A stretch of 64,000 nucleotides of DNA from Todiramphus chloris collaris (lineage: Eukaryota; Chordata; Aves; Coraciiformes; Alcedinidae): contig JANVCC010000047.1 of NCBI GenBank assembly GCA_025345505.1, positions 9,648,413 to 9,712,412 of the forward strand, given 5' to 3'. Below are positions 41,001 to 53,145 of the stretch, in pieces. Made by a program: the position numbers and the translations under genes. Positions within the stretch are counted from its first letter, which is position 1, and every line of letters begins with the position of its first letter. The notes under the pieces are model-generated. The model saw nothing but the letters and a program-made list of their open reading frames with translations. It made no database searches and had not been told where the DNA came from.

Positions 41001-41990
41001 TCGGTGATGAATGGCACAGGGATATGGGACACATTATTGGAAGTAAAAGTCCAAGTTGATTGTCTCAAAATAAAATACACTTGTGGAATAAGGCAGAGGG
41101 TGTGCTGCAAGCTACAGAGTTTGTAGGCAAATTAAAAATATGGAAGTAGCTTTTTCCCTCTTTCACTACTCCAAGATAGCAGCAACCATGAATTTGAGAT
41201 AAATCTGACAGCTTTTTACCCAAAATCAAATGTTTTTTCAAAGGAAACTTAGATCACTGAGCTGAAAAATTTTGAGGAGTTCTCCAATCATTGGCTTATT
41301 TGGTAGAATTAGCTTGGCCTCTGTAAATACTTCTGTTCTGCCCAGCTTTGTGAGTGGGATAGGAAAAGACCTTCAAACAAACAAACAAAAAAAAGAAAAT
41401 GCACAAAAAAAACCCCTTAGGCTGATTAACTTTGATTTTTATCTCGGAGGAACAGGGCAAGTGTGTTTGCGGTTGTTGAACCTGTTTCACACATAGGCCT
41501 TATATTTTTGATCGCTCCTGGGGAATGTGTAGTGTCTTGCTGACCGCTTGTTTCCTTTGGAAGTTAAACCCCAAGGCCACAGTTTTTTGCTTAATTGCGT
41601 TCCAGTTTTACTTTGGAATTAGAAGGGGAAAATGGTATTAACTTAAGAGAAAACGAATCTAGTAAGTTATACCACACATGCTTGTAACTCCCGTTCTGTC
41701 TTTGGTACTCCTGTTATTCTGAGCACTTGTTTGCTACATACACAGTCCTAAGAGCTTACTACTCTGCACTGCTCCTAGATAAACTTACCTTCATTTTATA
41801 CAGCGGGAAACCTCGGCAAGGAAAAGCTACTGAATTGCCCTAAGTAAAGAAGGAAATGAGCAGAAACTTGAGCTGTTTCTCCAAGTGCCGTGCTACTGAA
41901 TAGCTCGTAGATCCATCTTTCTCATGCATTTCTCAATAGTTGCGCTGTGATATCTCAGAAAATCTAGTTACTTTCCAAAAATGCAGAGGT
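38005..41990 (+). other. MTRR 3' UTR and intergenic DNA
   Basis: The MTRR 3' UTR starts at 38005. The first exact AATAAA I see is at 39609-39614; a TATAAA variant is near 38335. The true cleavage site cannot be set. No other gene is recognised. A segment at 38409-38475 resembles one in the MTRR intron at 35516-35578. Confidence 0.5.
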
Positions 41991-41994
41991 GAAT

Positions 41995-42365
41995 TTTACT
42001 AATAAGTTTCAGTACTTTTGTACGATGGGGTGGAAAATATAAACCTCAGCTGGTGTGGGAAGGAGTGGGTCCCGCTGTGCTCTACACAGATTTTGTCCTG
42101 GGACTGGTGCCAGAGGTGCCAGCAGTGGAGATCTGAGGGTACACGTGTCCTTGGGGCGAGTATCAGACCAAGAGGTTCAGGCCAATGACGGGAGAGACCA
42201 TGGGATCTGGAGGTCAACTGAGGTGTGTGTCTGTGTGCCTGAGGCAACTGGGGAGAGCGGGGATTCAGGGACAGCCACTGGGTGGATTGTGTATCTAAGC
42301 CCAGCTACTGGTGGGGCCCACAGTGTATGTGTTTATTGGTGTTGGTGTTATACATGGGTATTTAC
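41995..42365 (+). repeat. G-rich segment preceding a CR1, possibly its 5' part
   Basis: Base composition changes sharply from AT-rich to G-rich at about 42.0 kb and runs without a break into recognisable CR1 ORF2. It may be CR1 5' sequence or another repeat. I do not recognise the encoded frames. Confidence 0.4.
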
Positions 42366-44146
42366 CACTAAGGTCCTAAGGACAACAAGAAAGGCTTTTT
42401 AAGTACATTGCGGGTAAAAGGAAGTCTAGAGGAAATGTGGGCCTGCTGCTGAATGAAGCGGGTGCCCTGATGACTGAGGGTAGAGGGAAGGTGCAGTTAC
42501 TGAATGCTACCTTTGCCTTGGTCTTTATTGCTAAGGCCAGCTATAAGACCACAGAGGAAGTCTGGAGGAAGGAAGACTTTGTCTCTGTTGAAGAGGATTG
42601 GGTTAGAGAGCAGTTAAGCAAACTGCACATCCACAAGTCCATGGGCCCTGATGGGATGCACCCACGAGTGCTGAGGGCAAGGGCAGAGGTCATTGCTAGG
42701 CCACTCTCCGTAATCTCCGAGAGGTCCTGGAGAACAGGAGTGGTACCTGAGTACTATATGAAGGCCAGTGTCATCCCAAGCTTCAAAAAGAGCAAGGAGG
42801 AGGACCTGGGCAACTATATGCCGATCAGCCCCACCTCCATTCCTGGGGAAGTGATGGAACAGCCTGTTCTTGGCACTCAGCACGTTGAGGAAAGGAGGAT
42901 TATCACAAGTAGTCAACATGGATTCAACAGAGGGGAGTCATGCTTGACTAATCTGATAGCCTTTTATGATGGCACAACTAAGTGGGTAGATGAGGGGAGG
43001 GCAGTGGATGTGGTATATCTCGACTTCAGCAGGGCTTTCGATACTGACTCCTGTGATATTCTTGCAGCCAAGCTTAAGAAGTGTGGCTCAGATGGTTGTG
43101 TGGTGAGAGGGACTGCAAACTGGCTGAAGGACAGAGCCCAGAGAATTGTGGTCAGTGGAGCAGAGTCTAGTTGGAAGCCTGTGGGTAGTGGTGTTCCCCA
43201 GGGATTGGTCCTCGGTCCAGTCCTGTTCAGTGCATTCATCAATGACCTCGACAGAGGGACAGAGTGTACTTCAGCAAGTTTGCTGATGATACAAAACTGG
43301 GAGGAGTGGCTGACACTCCAGAAGGCTGTGCTGCCATCCAGTGTGACCTGGACAGACTGGAAAGCTGTGAAGGGAGAAAACTAATGAAGGGCAAGTGTCA
43401 AGTGCTGCTTCTGGGGAAGAACAACCCCATGTATCAGTATAGGCTGGGGGCTGATCTGTTGGAGAGCAGCTCTGGAGAAAAAGATCTAGGAGTCATGGTG
43501 GACAAGAGGATGACCATGAGCCAACAATGAGCCCTCACGGCCAAGAAGGCCAACGGCATCCTGGGATGCATTACGAAGAGCGTGGACAGCAGGTCGAGGG
43601 AGGTTCTCCTCCCCCTCTACTCTGCCCTGGTGAGGCCCCACCTGGATACTGTGTCCAGTTCTGGGCACCCCAGTTCAAGAAAGACAGGGAGCTACTGGAG
43701 AGAGTCCAGCACAGAGCCACTAAGATGAATAAGGGAGTGGAGCATCTCCCCTATGAGGAGAGGCTGAGAGAGCTGGGGTCTGTTTAGCCTGGAGAAGAGG
43801 AGAGTGAGGGGTGACCTTATTAATGTCTATAAATATGTAAAGGGCAAGTGTCGGGAGGATGGAGCCAGGCTCTTCTCAGTGACATCCAGTGATAGGACAA
43901 GGGGTAATGGGTACAAGCTGGAGCATAGGAGGTTTTGGGTAAACAGAAGGAAAAACTTTTTCATGGTGAGGGTGACAGAGCCTGGAACAGGCTGCCTAGA
44001 GAGGTTGTGGAATCTCCTTCTCTGGAGACATTCAAAACCTGCCTGGACACATTCCTGTGTGACCTGATCTAGGTGATCCTGCTCTAGCAAGGGGGTTGGA
44101 CTAGGTGGTCTTTCGAGGTCCCTTCCAACCCCTAACATTCTGTGAC
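42366..44146 (+). mobile_element. CR1 LINE with decayed reverse transcriptase ORF2
   Basis: Contains most of the CR1 reverse transcriptase: [47 protein letters not shown] and [20 protein letters not shown] in the frame opened at 42437. The FADDTKL active-site box is in a different frame from 43264. Thumb and C-terminal parts continue from 43527 and 43804, with at least three frame changes and stops. The CR1 tail ends near ACATTCTGTGA at 44146. Several active-region residues differ from usual CR1 (for example FDTDSCD). The copy is dead. Confidence 0.92.
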
Positions 44147-44597
44147 CTTTGGTCAGTTAGAGAGAGGGACAGCTGCTGGTTGGACCTGGGATCATTCCCA
44201 GTTCAGATCATGGCCTGATACAGACTGGTGAGTATGTGTATACCAGGGAATGTTCCTACCCTTGAATTTTATCCCTAAAAAAACCGCACTTTTCAATGTA
44301 CTTTTACATAAAACCCCAAGCCTGTATTTGTCAAAGCTTAGTGGTGTGGGGTTTTGTTTGTACGCTTCACCATGTGGTATTCAGTGCATCCAGTGTAACT
44401 GAAGATGAGTCCACTGTGAAGATACGTATATTTTCCTGTATGTGAATCCACACACGTATTTTGTAGCAGAGGTCTTGTGCCTGCTGCCCCTGCCTCAGGA
44501 TCACAAATGACTGCGCGTGTGTATAGGGCTAAGCAGAAGTTCGGCGAAGTCATGATGAGCCATTTCTTTTTCCTGTGACATCCTTTTTTCTCTCTGT

Positions 44598-45411
44598 AAT
44601 GCTGCCATCCAGTGAGATCTGGACAGGCTGGACAGCTGGGCAAAGGTAAATCTAATGAAGTTCAGCAAGGATAAGTGTAGAGACCTACACCTGGGGAGGA
44701 ACAACCCCATATACCAGTACAGGTTAGGGGTAGACCCACTGGAAAGCAGACCTTGGCGTCTTGGTGGACAGTAAGTTCTCCATGGGACAGCAATGTGGCC
44801 TTGTGGCCAGGAAGGCCAATGGTATCCTGGGGTGCATAAAGAAGAGTGTGCCTAGAAGGTCAAGGGAGGTTCTTCTCCCCCTCTACTCTGCACTGCTGAG
44901 ACCACATCTGGAGCATTGTGTTCAGTTCTGGTCTCTCCAGTTCAAGAGGGGCAGGGAAACTAGAGAGAGTCCAACGGAGAACTGCAAAGATGATGAAAGG
45001 GCTGGAACATCTCTCTTATGAGGAAAGGCTGAGAGCCCTGGAGCTGTTTAGCCTGGAAAAGAGAAAACTGAGAGGGGATCTTACTAATATTTACAAATAT
45101 CTGAAGGACTGGTGTCAAGTAGAAGAGGCCGGTCTCTTCAGTGGTGCCCTGTGATAGGGTGAAGTAATGGTAGCAAGGTGAAACACAGGAAGTTCCACCT
45201 CAACGTGAGGAAAAACTTCTTTACTGTGAGAGTGACAGAGCCTGGAACAGGCTGCCCAGAGAGGTGGTGGAGTCTCCTCCTCCAGAGACTTTGAAGACCT
45301 GCTTGGATCTGTTCCTGTGTGGCCTGCCCTGGGTGATCCTGCTTTGGCAGGCGGGTTGGACTCGATGATCTCCAGAGGTCCCTTCCAACCCCTACCATTC
45401 TATGAGGCTGT
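44598..45411 (+). mobile_element. CR1 LINE, 5'-truncated second copy
   Basis: Begins inside the region just after the FADD box (CTGCCATCCAGTGAGATCTG) and runs to the CR1 tail (CCTACCATTCTATGAGG). It encodes decayed C-terminal ORF2 frames at 44761-45021 and 44918-45154. It has the same orientation as the copy ending at 44146, with about 450 bp between them. Confidence 0.9.
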
Positions 45412-46387
45412 GATTTTTTTTCTTGTGATTTCCAATTTTTTTTTTTTTTTTTAATAGAGCCCAGCAGTGATAAATAGTTTCTGTTAAAGCTTTTAAGAGC
45501 ATTTACCAGGCAATTTACAGTGTTCAGTATTTATGCAGTTGATAAGATACAATCAAGACAGTGAAAATGTTACTATTCTGATATATTCCATTTCTGCTTG
45601 TTAGATGTTTTTCAGTTTCCTGCTTATTCTTTGTGGTCATTCATATTGCTGCATAGCACAGAAGATGAGTGGAATGCCAAAGTTGGTGGCATCTGTGCAC
45701 TCTTATGTGGACTCTTCCATTAAGCAGTGGCTTTCTGCACTGTCGATTATTGTAAATACTCCGAAAATTCCAACTTCTTTTAAACCATCCCAGTGTTATG
45801 CAAATACTTCTCCAGTGGTTGTATTTTATGCTGCTATATATATATATTATAGAAATTACTGTTAGTAGACAAAGATTTGTTGTCATGTAAACCATATGGA
45901 AAATATACATTGCATGTTTTATCTAAATATTATCATGTAGCCTTACTAATACTGCATCCCAGATGATAGTATTTCTCTGCTGTTGAGTATGGAAATATTT
46001 TGTCAGGTTCTGCGCTTGGCTAAAGTAGTGTCCATGGTGAGTATGACATTGGATGCCTACCTAAAGAGCTCATGCTTCTTAAAACCTTTGTCAGCATCAT
46101 TCCATAGATAATTTTGAATGCATCTGACTCACAGATCCTCTGCTTAAATGGACAAATTCAACTGCAGCTTTATATAGTGCTAAATTCCACTTAAATAACT
46201 GATTATATTCAGTCCATTATTCTGTAGGTGATTGTTTTGTTTTTTTTTTTTAAAGAATAATAATTACTTATAGCAAGCAGATATGAAATGACTGGCCTGA
46301 GGCTCAACTTTGACCTTTATGGTTTACAGGAAGTCATATGCTTGCAATTTTTATTTTCTATAATGTATTTTCTATAATTGGGGTCTG

Positions 46388-46795
46388 GAGATCATGTCTT
46401 ACAAGAAGTGGCTGAGGGAACTGGGATTGTTTAATTTGGAGGAGGCTGAGGGGAGACCTTACTGCTCTCTACAGCTACCTGAAAGGAAGTTACAGTGAGG
46501 TGGGTGTTGGTCTCTTCTCCCAGGAGTAGCAACAGGATGAGAAGTAATGGGCTTAAGTTGCACCAGGGGAGGCTTAGATTAGACATTAGGAAAAATTTCC
46601 ACACTGAAAGAGCAGTGAGTCATTGGAACAAGCTGCCCAGGGAGGTGGTGGAGTCACCACCCCAGGAGGTGTTCAAAAAACATGTAGACGTGGCACTTTG
46701 GGACAGGGTTTAGTGGTTATGGTAGTGTTGGGTTGATGGTTGAACACTGATGATCTTAGAGGGCTTTTCCAACCCTAATATTTCATAGATAGCAC
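46388..46795 (+). mobile_element. CR1 LINE 3' fragment, different subfamily
   Basis: The frame at 46495-46713 carries the ORF2 C-terminus ([34 protein letters not shown]). The tail (TTTTCCAACCCTAATATTTC) differs from the neighbours and is closer to the copy at 4969-5497. Confidence 0.85.
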
Positions 46796-46799
46796 CACA

Positions 46800-49700
46800 G
46801 AATCATGGATATTCTCATTATATATTTATGCATGTAGCAGTTTGGTATGATGATGGCCATGCACAACCAATTTCTTTATATCTCAGTTTCTCTGATGTCC
46901 CTTGTATGAAAGGGACTGGTTTGGGTTTTTTTTTGGTAGCTCTGTCATCATGCATATGAACCTGACAGCTTCAGATTTTCTGCTCTTCAAATGGAAACTC
47001 TTTTTGCCTCCATCTCTGGATCTGTTTTACTCCAGTTATGCTTCACCTGATTTGGGAACACCAAAACTGAATCCAGTAGTCCAGTTTCAGACATGACAGT
47101 GATTATATAATAAATAATAACTGAAAACTTTCAGTATTATTTTCTATTCTGCTTTGGTTTTTTGTCTGTTCTGGTTTTTTTTTTTTGTCATGGAGGAATA
47201 AAACTGGGAGAATCAATGCATGCCTACTGGTGATTGTAGGAAAAATATTGCATCACTAAAAGGTATGGTCTACAGGCCCTGGTCAGTTATGATGAATTGA
47301 GAGATGAATCTACATGTGCAGAATGGTACAAGTAATTGATTTGTATCTGAAAATTGAGGTGTTGATACAATGGTTTACTATAAGAACTATAGACTATTTT
47401 AATGAACCTTAAGTGCTTGCCCTTCAGGTGAAAAAAAAAAAGTGTAAATATAAGAAGCTGCTCAGTATTATTAGTTGCCTACCATAAAGAAATCAAAACA
47501 CTTTGCAAAAGCAGTATGTCAGTTTGTTTAGTTTCAAAACCCTATTTGTATATGCTTTATATTGAAAAAAATGAAGTTTTATACAAATGCAAATTACAGC
47601 CTTGAGAAGTTGATTCAACACCACTACAGATTGTATTCATTTCCATTAGCATTTGAATAAATGCTCCACTTCTGATGGAAAAAGTTTGTCACACTGACAA
47701 AGCACTGAATGCCAGTTGTGCTTATTAAAAAAGAAAAGGTTCTTCAGCTCGTTTGAAAACAGCAGTTGCATCAGGCTCCATCAGCCAGTGAGATTCATTT
47801 CTAATCTGCTTTTAACTCTATAGCTTAGATGATTGATTGGTTTTCCTGAACTTTTTTTTTTTTAAATGCATTTCATTGTAACTTGCTGGAAGATCAGGAG
47901 GGCTGTTTCCACTACTTTCTTCTCATTGTCGGGGCAATGGTATTTTTAAATAGTTTTTCAGATTTTTTTTTTTAGAAAATGATGTCAACTATCCTTGGTT
48001 GATCAACATTGCCCAACCAAAGCAGAGCTGTGACTACTCAGCGCTTTTGGGTGTTGAAATAGGCACTTGCGTGTACATGATTCTCTTTCCATATATTTGC
48101 ATAAAATATTCTGTCTTCCTGTTAAATGCCAGATCCCTGCTTGTGATTCTTAAAGACCTCTGCTTCTTGATACTAAAATAATACTGCACTCTTTCTCTTT
48201 TGGTCAAAACTCCTTAGGTGTCTGGCACCTCCGTTTTGATATGATCTTGTTCTTATCCAAGAGTGTGTATCCTGTTGATCTGGAGGCCTCTTTCACAATA
48301 AAGCCTATGTTGTATCTGGCGGTCATTGGCTCAGCTGACTGTTTGTTGCCAAAGAAGGAAGAAACAGGTCCCTTTTAAGAATCATCTTTAAGGAATGATC
48401 AGTGGCACATTGCAAAATGTCTTTTCCACATGCTGACCTTTGGGGAGAAGAGTGGAGTCCATGTTAGTACTCTAAACTGCTCCATGTTTCTGAGAACTTA
48501 CTGCAATAGTTCTGCTAAATATCGAATTCTGTGGTTTTTGCAAAACTAATTTCTGGTTGTTGACTGCTCTTAATTCTTTAAGTAGGTTTTATGTTCAGTT
48601 TATTTATTTATACTGGATTTTCCTCTTTGAGCTCTGACACTTTTCTTACAGAGGTATGGCTCTCATGAGCTCTTTTTATGCTGAACATCAGTAATTGTAA
48701 CGGTGATGATATATTTTCTGTAAGGCTGTGATTTTCTTAAAAACGCAGAGCTACTTTAGTTTGGATTATAATTCAGGTGGTTATTTTTATAGATGGGTCA
48801 TGCCACAAAACAACAGCAAAAGATTTGTTTAGTATCATCAAAACGCTAAGCTTACTTCCCTAGTAACAAATGTGAAAGAGCTACTGCAACTCTGAAGAAT
48901 GCTTCAAAGGAACAGCCTGGTAATGACCTTGATGGAACATGAAGTGTGTTGTGGAGTGCCAAAGAATAAATGACCCTCAATTTTTTGAATTTGAAATAAT
49001 TTCTGTGTAGAAGTTGATGAATGTAAAATTAGGAATTAATTCTGAGAAGGCTGCTGTAGATTAATTTTATTTTTTCCCCGTGAAAACAACAAAAAAAGGT
49101 GTGAAATTTTTCTATATTAAGCATACAATGCATAACTGATCCAGATTGCATGTCTCCTGTATGACTAAAGATTAAGGGAAACAGAGTGACCTTTTTCTAC
49201 AATATCATCTCACAGTGATTTGGTTATTTCAACATCTGCATTGAAGAATGTCAATGACAGAATATAGTGCAGGGCAGTCACTTCGCTTAAGCCCAAGTAT
49301 ATTTTTCAAAGAAATGTTTTGGTTTAAAAGGATTGGATGGATTAAAGGTAACAGTGTCAATTTTTGTTTTTACCCCCCCATAACCATTTTGGTCATTTTT
49401 AGGTGTTGGTCCTTTTATATGAAAGAACACGGTGAAATAAATAAGCTCCGTATTTTGTCAGGGGTGTATGAGATAATGTGGTTTTAAATGGGATCTGTAT
49501 AGGTTGATATTTTAGATTGAAATCTTTAAGTAAAGTTGTCTTTTTAGGGGAAATTCTTTGCTGTAAAGATAGGAAATGCACTCTAAATGTAGAAGTACTC
49601 AGTCCTATGTGTAATTTTATTTGTTACTGAAAAATAAAGTTCTTTTAACATTGCTTGCTTCACAAGATTTCTTGCAGGGGTGATTGTGCTAACTTCTAAT

Positions 49701-49960
49701 TTCTACCTTTTTTTTTTTTTTAAACAGCATAGAAACACAGTGTTCTGTATGTTTTCCAGTTTTAAAGCTCATGAAAGATAACCAGATGAGGCAGATTTAT
49801 CAAATTCGTGTGTGTCTCATTCTACGTTAAATTTCAAACTATTTTGTAAATTAAATTTATTTAGAAAAAGGCTTGGCTACGTTTTATTTATTTACTAGTA
49901 GGGTTTGCTAAATCCACTTTTTAAATTAATTAATTATTCATTTTTGAAGCGTATCTCAAG
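46800..49960. other. Gene-free AT-rich interval
   Basis: Only short random frames and homopolymer runs. No repeat family, exon or RNA gene recognised between the CR1 cluster and the retroviral block. Confidence 0.5.
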
Positions 49961-49964
49961 CTAG

Positions 49965-50318
49965 CCTGGACACCTGGGAGCCTGGCAGGGGCAGGGCATG
50001 GAGGCAGGGTCAGGCTGTTCAAACAGAACAGCCAGCACTCATGGGCACAGAAGCGAGGGGGCAGGGCAGGCCCGCTCAGGGAAGGGGGGGAGCGCAGCCT
50101 TTGAATGGGTGGGCATCGGAGCAGCCTGGAGTTCTGCCCTCAGCTTGACCACGGAATTCTTCTTTGGAATGGCATCGTGGCAGCTGAGCTCCGCCGCCAG
50201 CCCTGGGCAGTGGTGCTGGGCTGCCCCAAGGGCTTAGGAGGAGGAGGCAGACGAAGACCCCACCGTGCTGCTTCTGAGCCAGTTGTCCCAGCCACCATTC
50301 CTCAGCTGTGGCACCGAA
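49965..50318. other. GC-rich segment ending at a sequence gap
   Basis: G-rich sequence, unlike the AT-rich DNA to its left, that runs into a 10-N gap at 50319-50328. It could be part of the retroviral block, but I recognise no domain. Confidence 0.4.
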
Positions 50319-50328
50319 NNNNNNNNNN
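50319..50328. other. Assembly gap (10 N)
   Basis: Ten N's inside the retroviral block. A fixed-length placeholder is likely, so distances across it are not reliable. Confidence 0.95.
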
Positions 50329-50381
50329 CTCTGTCTTTTTATGCAAAATGGAAAAAGTTTCACATTCTTAGAACTGACTGA

Positions 50382-50576
50382 AAAGAGGAGCTGCTGGAAG
50401 ATGCTGAAGACTCCTGGTACACTGACGGAACCAGCTTCGTTCGACAAGGCACCCGCAAAGCGGGATATGCAGTAACCACTTCAGATCAGAGACTGCAATC
50501 CAGGCTGAGGAGTGCAGAGGGACTCACACTACCAGGACTAAAGGACTGGTGGAATCTCCCAAGAATCGGACCATAA
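50382..50576 (+). pseudogene. Class I retroviral pol fragment: start of RNase H
   Basis: A 65-codon open stretch contains SWYTDGTSF, the first catalytic-aspartate motif of gammaretrovirus-like RNase H, then GYAVTT. It stops at TAA 50574. No integrase follows before env, so most of the pol 3' part is deleted. The N gap cuts it on the left. Confidence 0.7.
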
Positions 50577-50604
50577 CCTCCACCCCAGGTGACCTAAAAA
50601 TTAG

Positions 50605-51123
50605 CCTAGTCAACAAATAAACTTTCCTGAAAGAAGGGAACCAAGGCAGATACCATGGGAACCATGGGTAAGACCGAGCCTACATTCATGGTTTAATATA
50701 AAGCCTGGGCAAATCCTGAGAAAAACACAGTTTGCCTTCTGGAAAGAGGACTCAATACCACCTCAGTCTGGGCGATCTGGACTATACAAGATTGCCCCCG
50801 TATCTCTAGTTTATGCTCTCGCCTATGACGTAGAGAAAGAGGGCCAATCTACCGACACGGAGTCAAACTGCATTCCATACAGAATCCCATGTATCAAACA
50901 CCCAGAACTAGAACATTGGGGCTGGGTAACATGTGGATGTATGAAGTGTAATTTAAGGTGGTCTTGTGTTTCTTATAACTGGAACCCTAGGTGCCCCATG
51001 TGCCCGAGTAACCCAAGGAGGGGGCACCAGATTGAATTAACACAGATAAAACTTTTTGTGGCTGGGGGTTGTTACTCCCAGAAAACTGGGAGGTGTTTGA
51101 AAGGGACTGGTATAGAACCGTAG
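50605..51123 (+). CDS. Unrecognised ATG-less retroviral ORF with paired cysteines
   Basis: A 172-codon stretch is open between TAG 50602-50604 and TAG 51121-51123. It has no early ATG; the first in-frame ATG is at 50941. The middle holds a cysteine cluster, CGCMKC, then a tryptophan-rich spacer and RCPMCP: two CxxC pairs about 18 residues apart, as in a zinc ribbon. It lies between a pol remnant and env. A second frame (51069-51344) continues from a G-run near 51064 and overlaps the env start, which suggests that one longer ORF suffered a frameshift. I do not recognise a family. It might be a decayed accessory gene or the remains of a pol or env leader. Confidence 0.45.
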   Translation, partial: PSQQINFPERREPRQIPWEPWVRPSLHSWFNIKPGQILRKTQFAFWKEDSIPPQSGRSGLYKIAPVSLVYALAYDVEKEGQSTDTESNCIPYRIPCIKHPELEHWGWVTCGCMKCNLRWSCVSYNWNPRCPMCPSNPRRGHQIELTQIKLFVAGGCYSQKTGRCLKGTGIEP

Positions 51124-51282
51124 GTTATTGTGCACAAGAGTTTGCTTGGGAGAGAGCACAGAAAAAGGTACAGATTTGTAAACTTCAAGGTCAGGAAAAG
51201 GCAAGGGGCAAGACCGGATTGACCACTGCTCTTGCTACCAAGAAGAAACCCATCCCCAGCTGTTGGCGGCACTCCAACAGGC

Positions 51283-53126
51283 ATGGGGGGCAGAGGAGTA
51301 ACTCATACCGGACCCTTGTACCTGATACTGGCCTTGTTAACTAAGGCACTGATAGCACGTGACTGTGCCTCTAAGTGCTATCAGACCCTCCGATTGAGAG
51401 GGACCTCTGTGCAGTCTTTTACCTTGCACACCCACGTGAATAAAGTATGTTATGATGCCAAGAGGGCAATCGAGTGCACAAGATTTGGACAAACCTTCTG
51501 GGTAGACCAAAATTTGGGCCCAGGAGGAATAAAAGGAAGGGTTGAGTGTCCCCGGGGTGAAACAACTATATGCTTTACTCAAGGTGGACACTGGGACATA
51601 AGTGATGGGGGAGGTTTACAAGATGACTTTAAGGAAATGACAGTGAAAGATAGAATCAAGACATTACGTCCTGAACGTCCCGTTCAAACACCTCTCACCA
51701 ACATCTACACTGGGTTGAAATCGAAACTTAAGGGACTACAGCTCCCTGGGCTCGGCCAAAACCTATTCCTTGATTTAATGCAACGCATAGTAACTGAATT
51801 GAATGTCTCTCATTGTTGGGCCTGTGGGGGAAGCAAAATGACTGAGGAATGGCCTTGGAGAGGGAAAGGGCTAAGAGTGGAACAATTGCTAACCTGGAAT
51901 CATACAAAAATATCTGATAGAACACCACCCGGAGGAGTGGATCTTAAAGTCGGAAGTAATAGGCCACGAGTGCATAATCAGAGAGGGGGGTACATTTGGG
52001 AAAGGAATTGGCGAATCACCTTGCAAGTGAACCCTCATTACAAATGGAACTTTCCATTCTTGGTGGCCAGAACCCCCCAGAGGTTATTTTACCAAACAAA
52101 ATGGAACCAGTTGCAGTAAAAATGGACCCTTGTACTGGTGCAATGACACAAGAAATCCTAACCCCTTCAAGGGTATTCAGAGATGTCTCAGTACTGGGAC
52201 ATGCCCGATGATGACAGCTTCGAATGGATTGCCCCAGATGGACTGTTTTGTATGTGTGGAAGGCGCGCGTACTCCCGCCTCCTCAAAAGGTGGAAAGGTA
52301 CCTGCACTATAGGACTGATTTGGCCAGGATTCTTCTTGTTGCCAAAAAAACCCTGATAACAATGAGCTGGGCCTTCCCCTATATGAGAAAATGCCAGCTC
52401 GAGCAAAAAGAGACCTCCAGTTGGGGGGTACACAACGATGGGGAAAGGATGATTGGCCACCTGAAAGAATCATTTCTGTATATGGACCAGCAACTTGGGC
52501 TCAGGATGGTTCATGGGGATACCGAACCCCAATTTACACGTTAAATCGAATCATTAGACTCCAGGCAGTGGTTGAAATAATTACAAACAAAACGGCTCAA
52601 GCTCTAGAGTTAATTGCTAAACAAATGACCCAGACCCGAGCAGTCCTTTATCAACATCGGTTGGCTCTGGATTATTTGTTAGCATCTGAAGGGGGGCTAT
52701 GTGGAAGATTTAATACCTCTGAATGTTGTCTCAAGATAGATGATAATGCAAAGGTAGTAAAGAACTTGTCCACAGAGATCAAAAGGATTGCCCATGTTCC
52801 AGTACAAAAGTGGAATTCAATCTTAGAAGGGACTTGGTGGGATAAGATTTTTCCTGGGAACATGGTGGAAAAGGATTGGTTTTATCCTACTATGCTCGGT
52901 AGCCGGGTTACTGTTTCTTCCCTGCCTCATTCCCTGTTTCATCTGTTTAATACACTCTGTCACCCAGGGGATGCAAGTGACCACCGTGCCCGAGGATCCA
53001 GAACTTGCAACTTCCGGAAAACCTCCTAAGCTAATGATACTGAGGCCGAGACCCAAAAGGAGTCAGAGGGGAACGGCAGAGTTAATACTGCTAAACTTTG
53101 AAAGACAAACACGAATCAATAGGTTG
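51283..53126 (+). pseudogene. Endogenous retroviral env, class I type, frame-broken
   Basis: The surface part is open from ATG 51283 to TAA 52119: a hydrophobic signal-like stretch (GPLYLILALLTKALIA), then a CWAC motif in HCWACGG. The distal surface part is scattered over frames at 52130-52312 and 52224-52544. From about 52330 one frame restores the junction: a basic RAKR furin-like site, a fusion-peptide-like region, a leucine-rich heptad helix, and C-x7-CC in [11 protein letters not shown]. The membrane span ([15 protein letters not shown], near 52905) and tail are in yet another frame. There are at least three frame changes plus stops, so no full product can be made. The N gap and the missing pol upstream show that the provirus is defective. 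Confidence 0.85.
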
Positions 53127-53127
53127 A

Positions 53128-53145
53128 AGAAAGAAAGGGGGGAAT
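53128..53145 (+). promoter_or_regulatory. Polypurine tract
   Basis: A purine run (GAAGAAAGAAAGGGGGGAA) lies immediately before the TG that opens the LTR. It would prime plus-strand synthesis in a retrovirus. It overlaps the end of the env tail frame. Confidence 0.8.

Noticed and set aside
42437-43384. 315-codon frame as an active reverse transcriptase gene
   Set aside because: It is CR1 ORF2 but the FADD active site and the remainder are in other frames, with stops between. It is a dead element, not a gene.
51232-52119. Domesticated, syncytin-like env gene
   Set aside because: The surface frame stops at 52119 and the rest is in at least two other frames, with the membrane span separated from the ectodomain. 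No intact product is possible from this copy.
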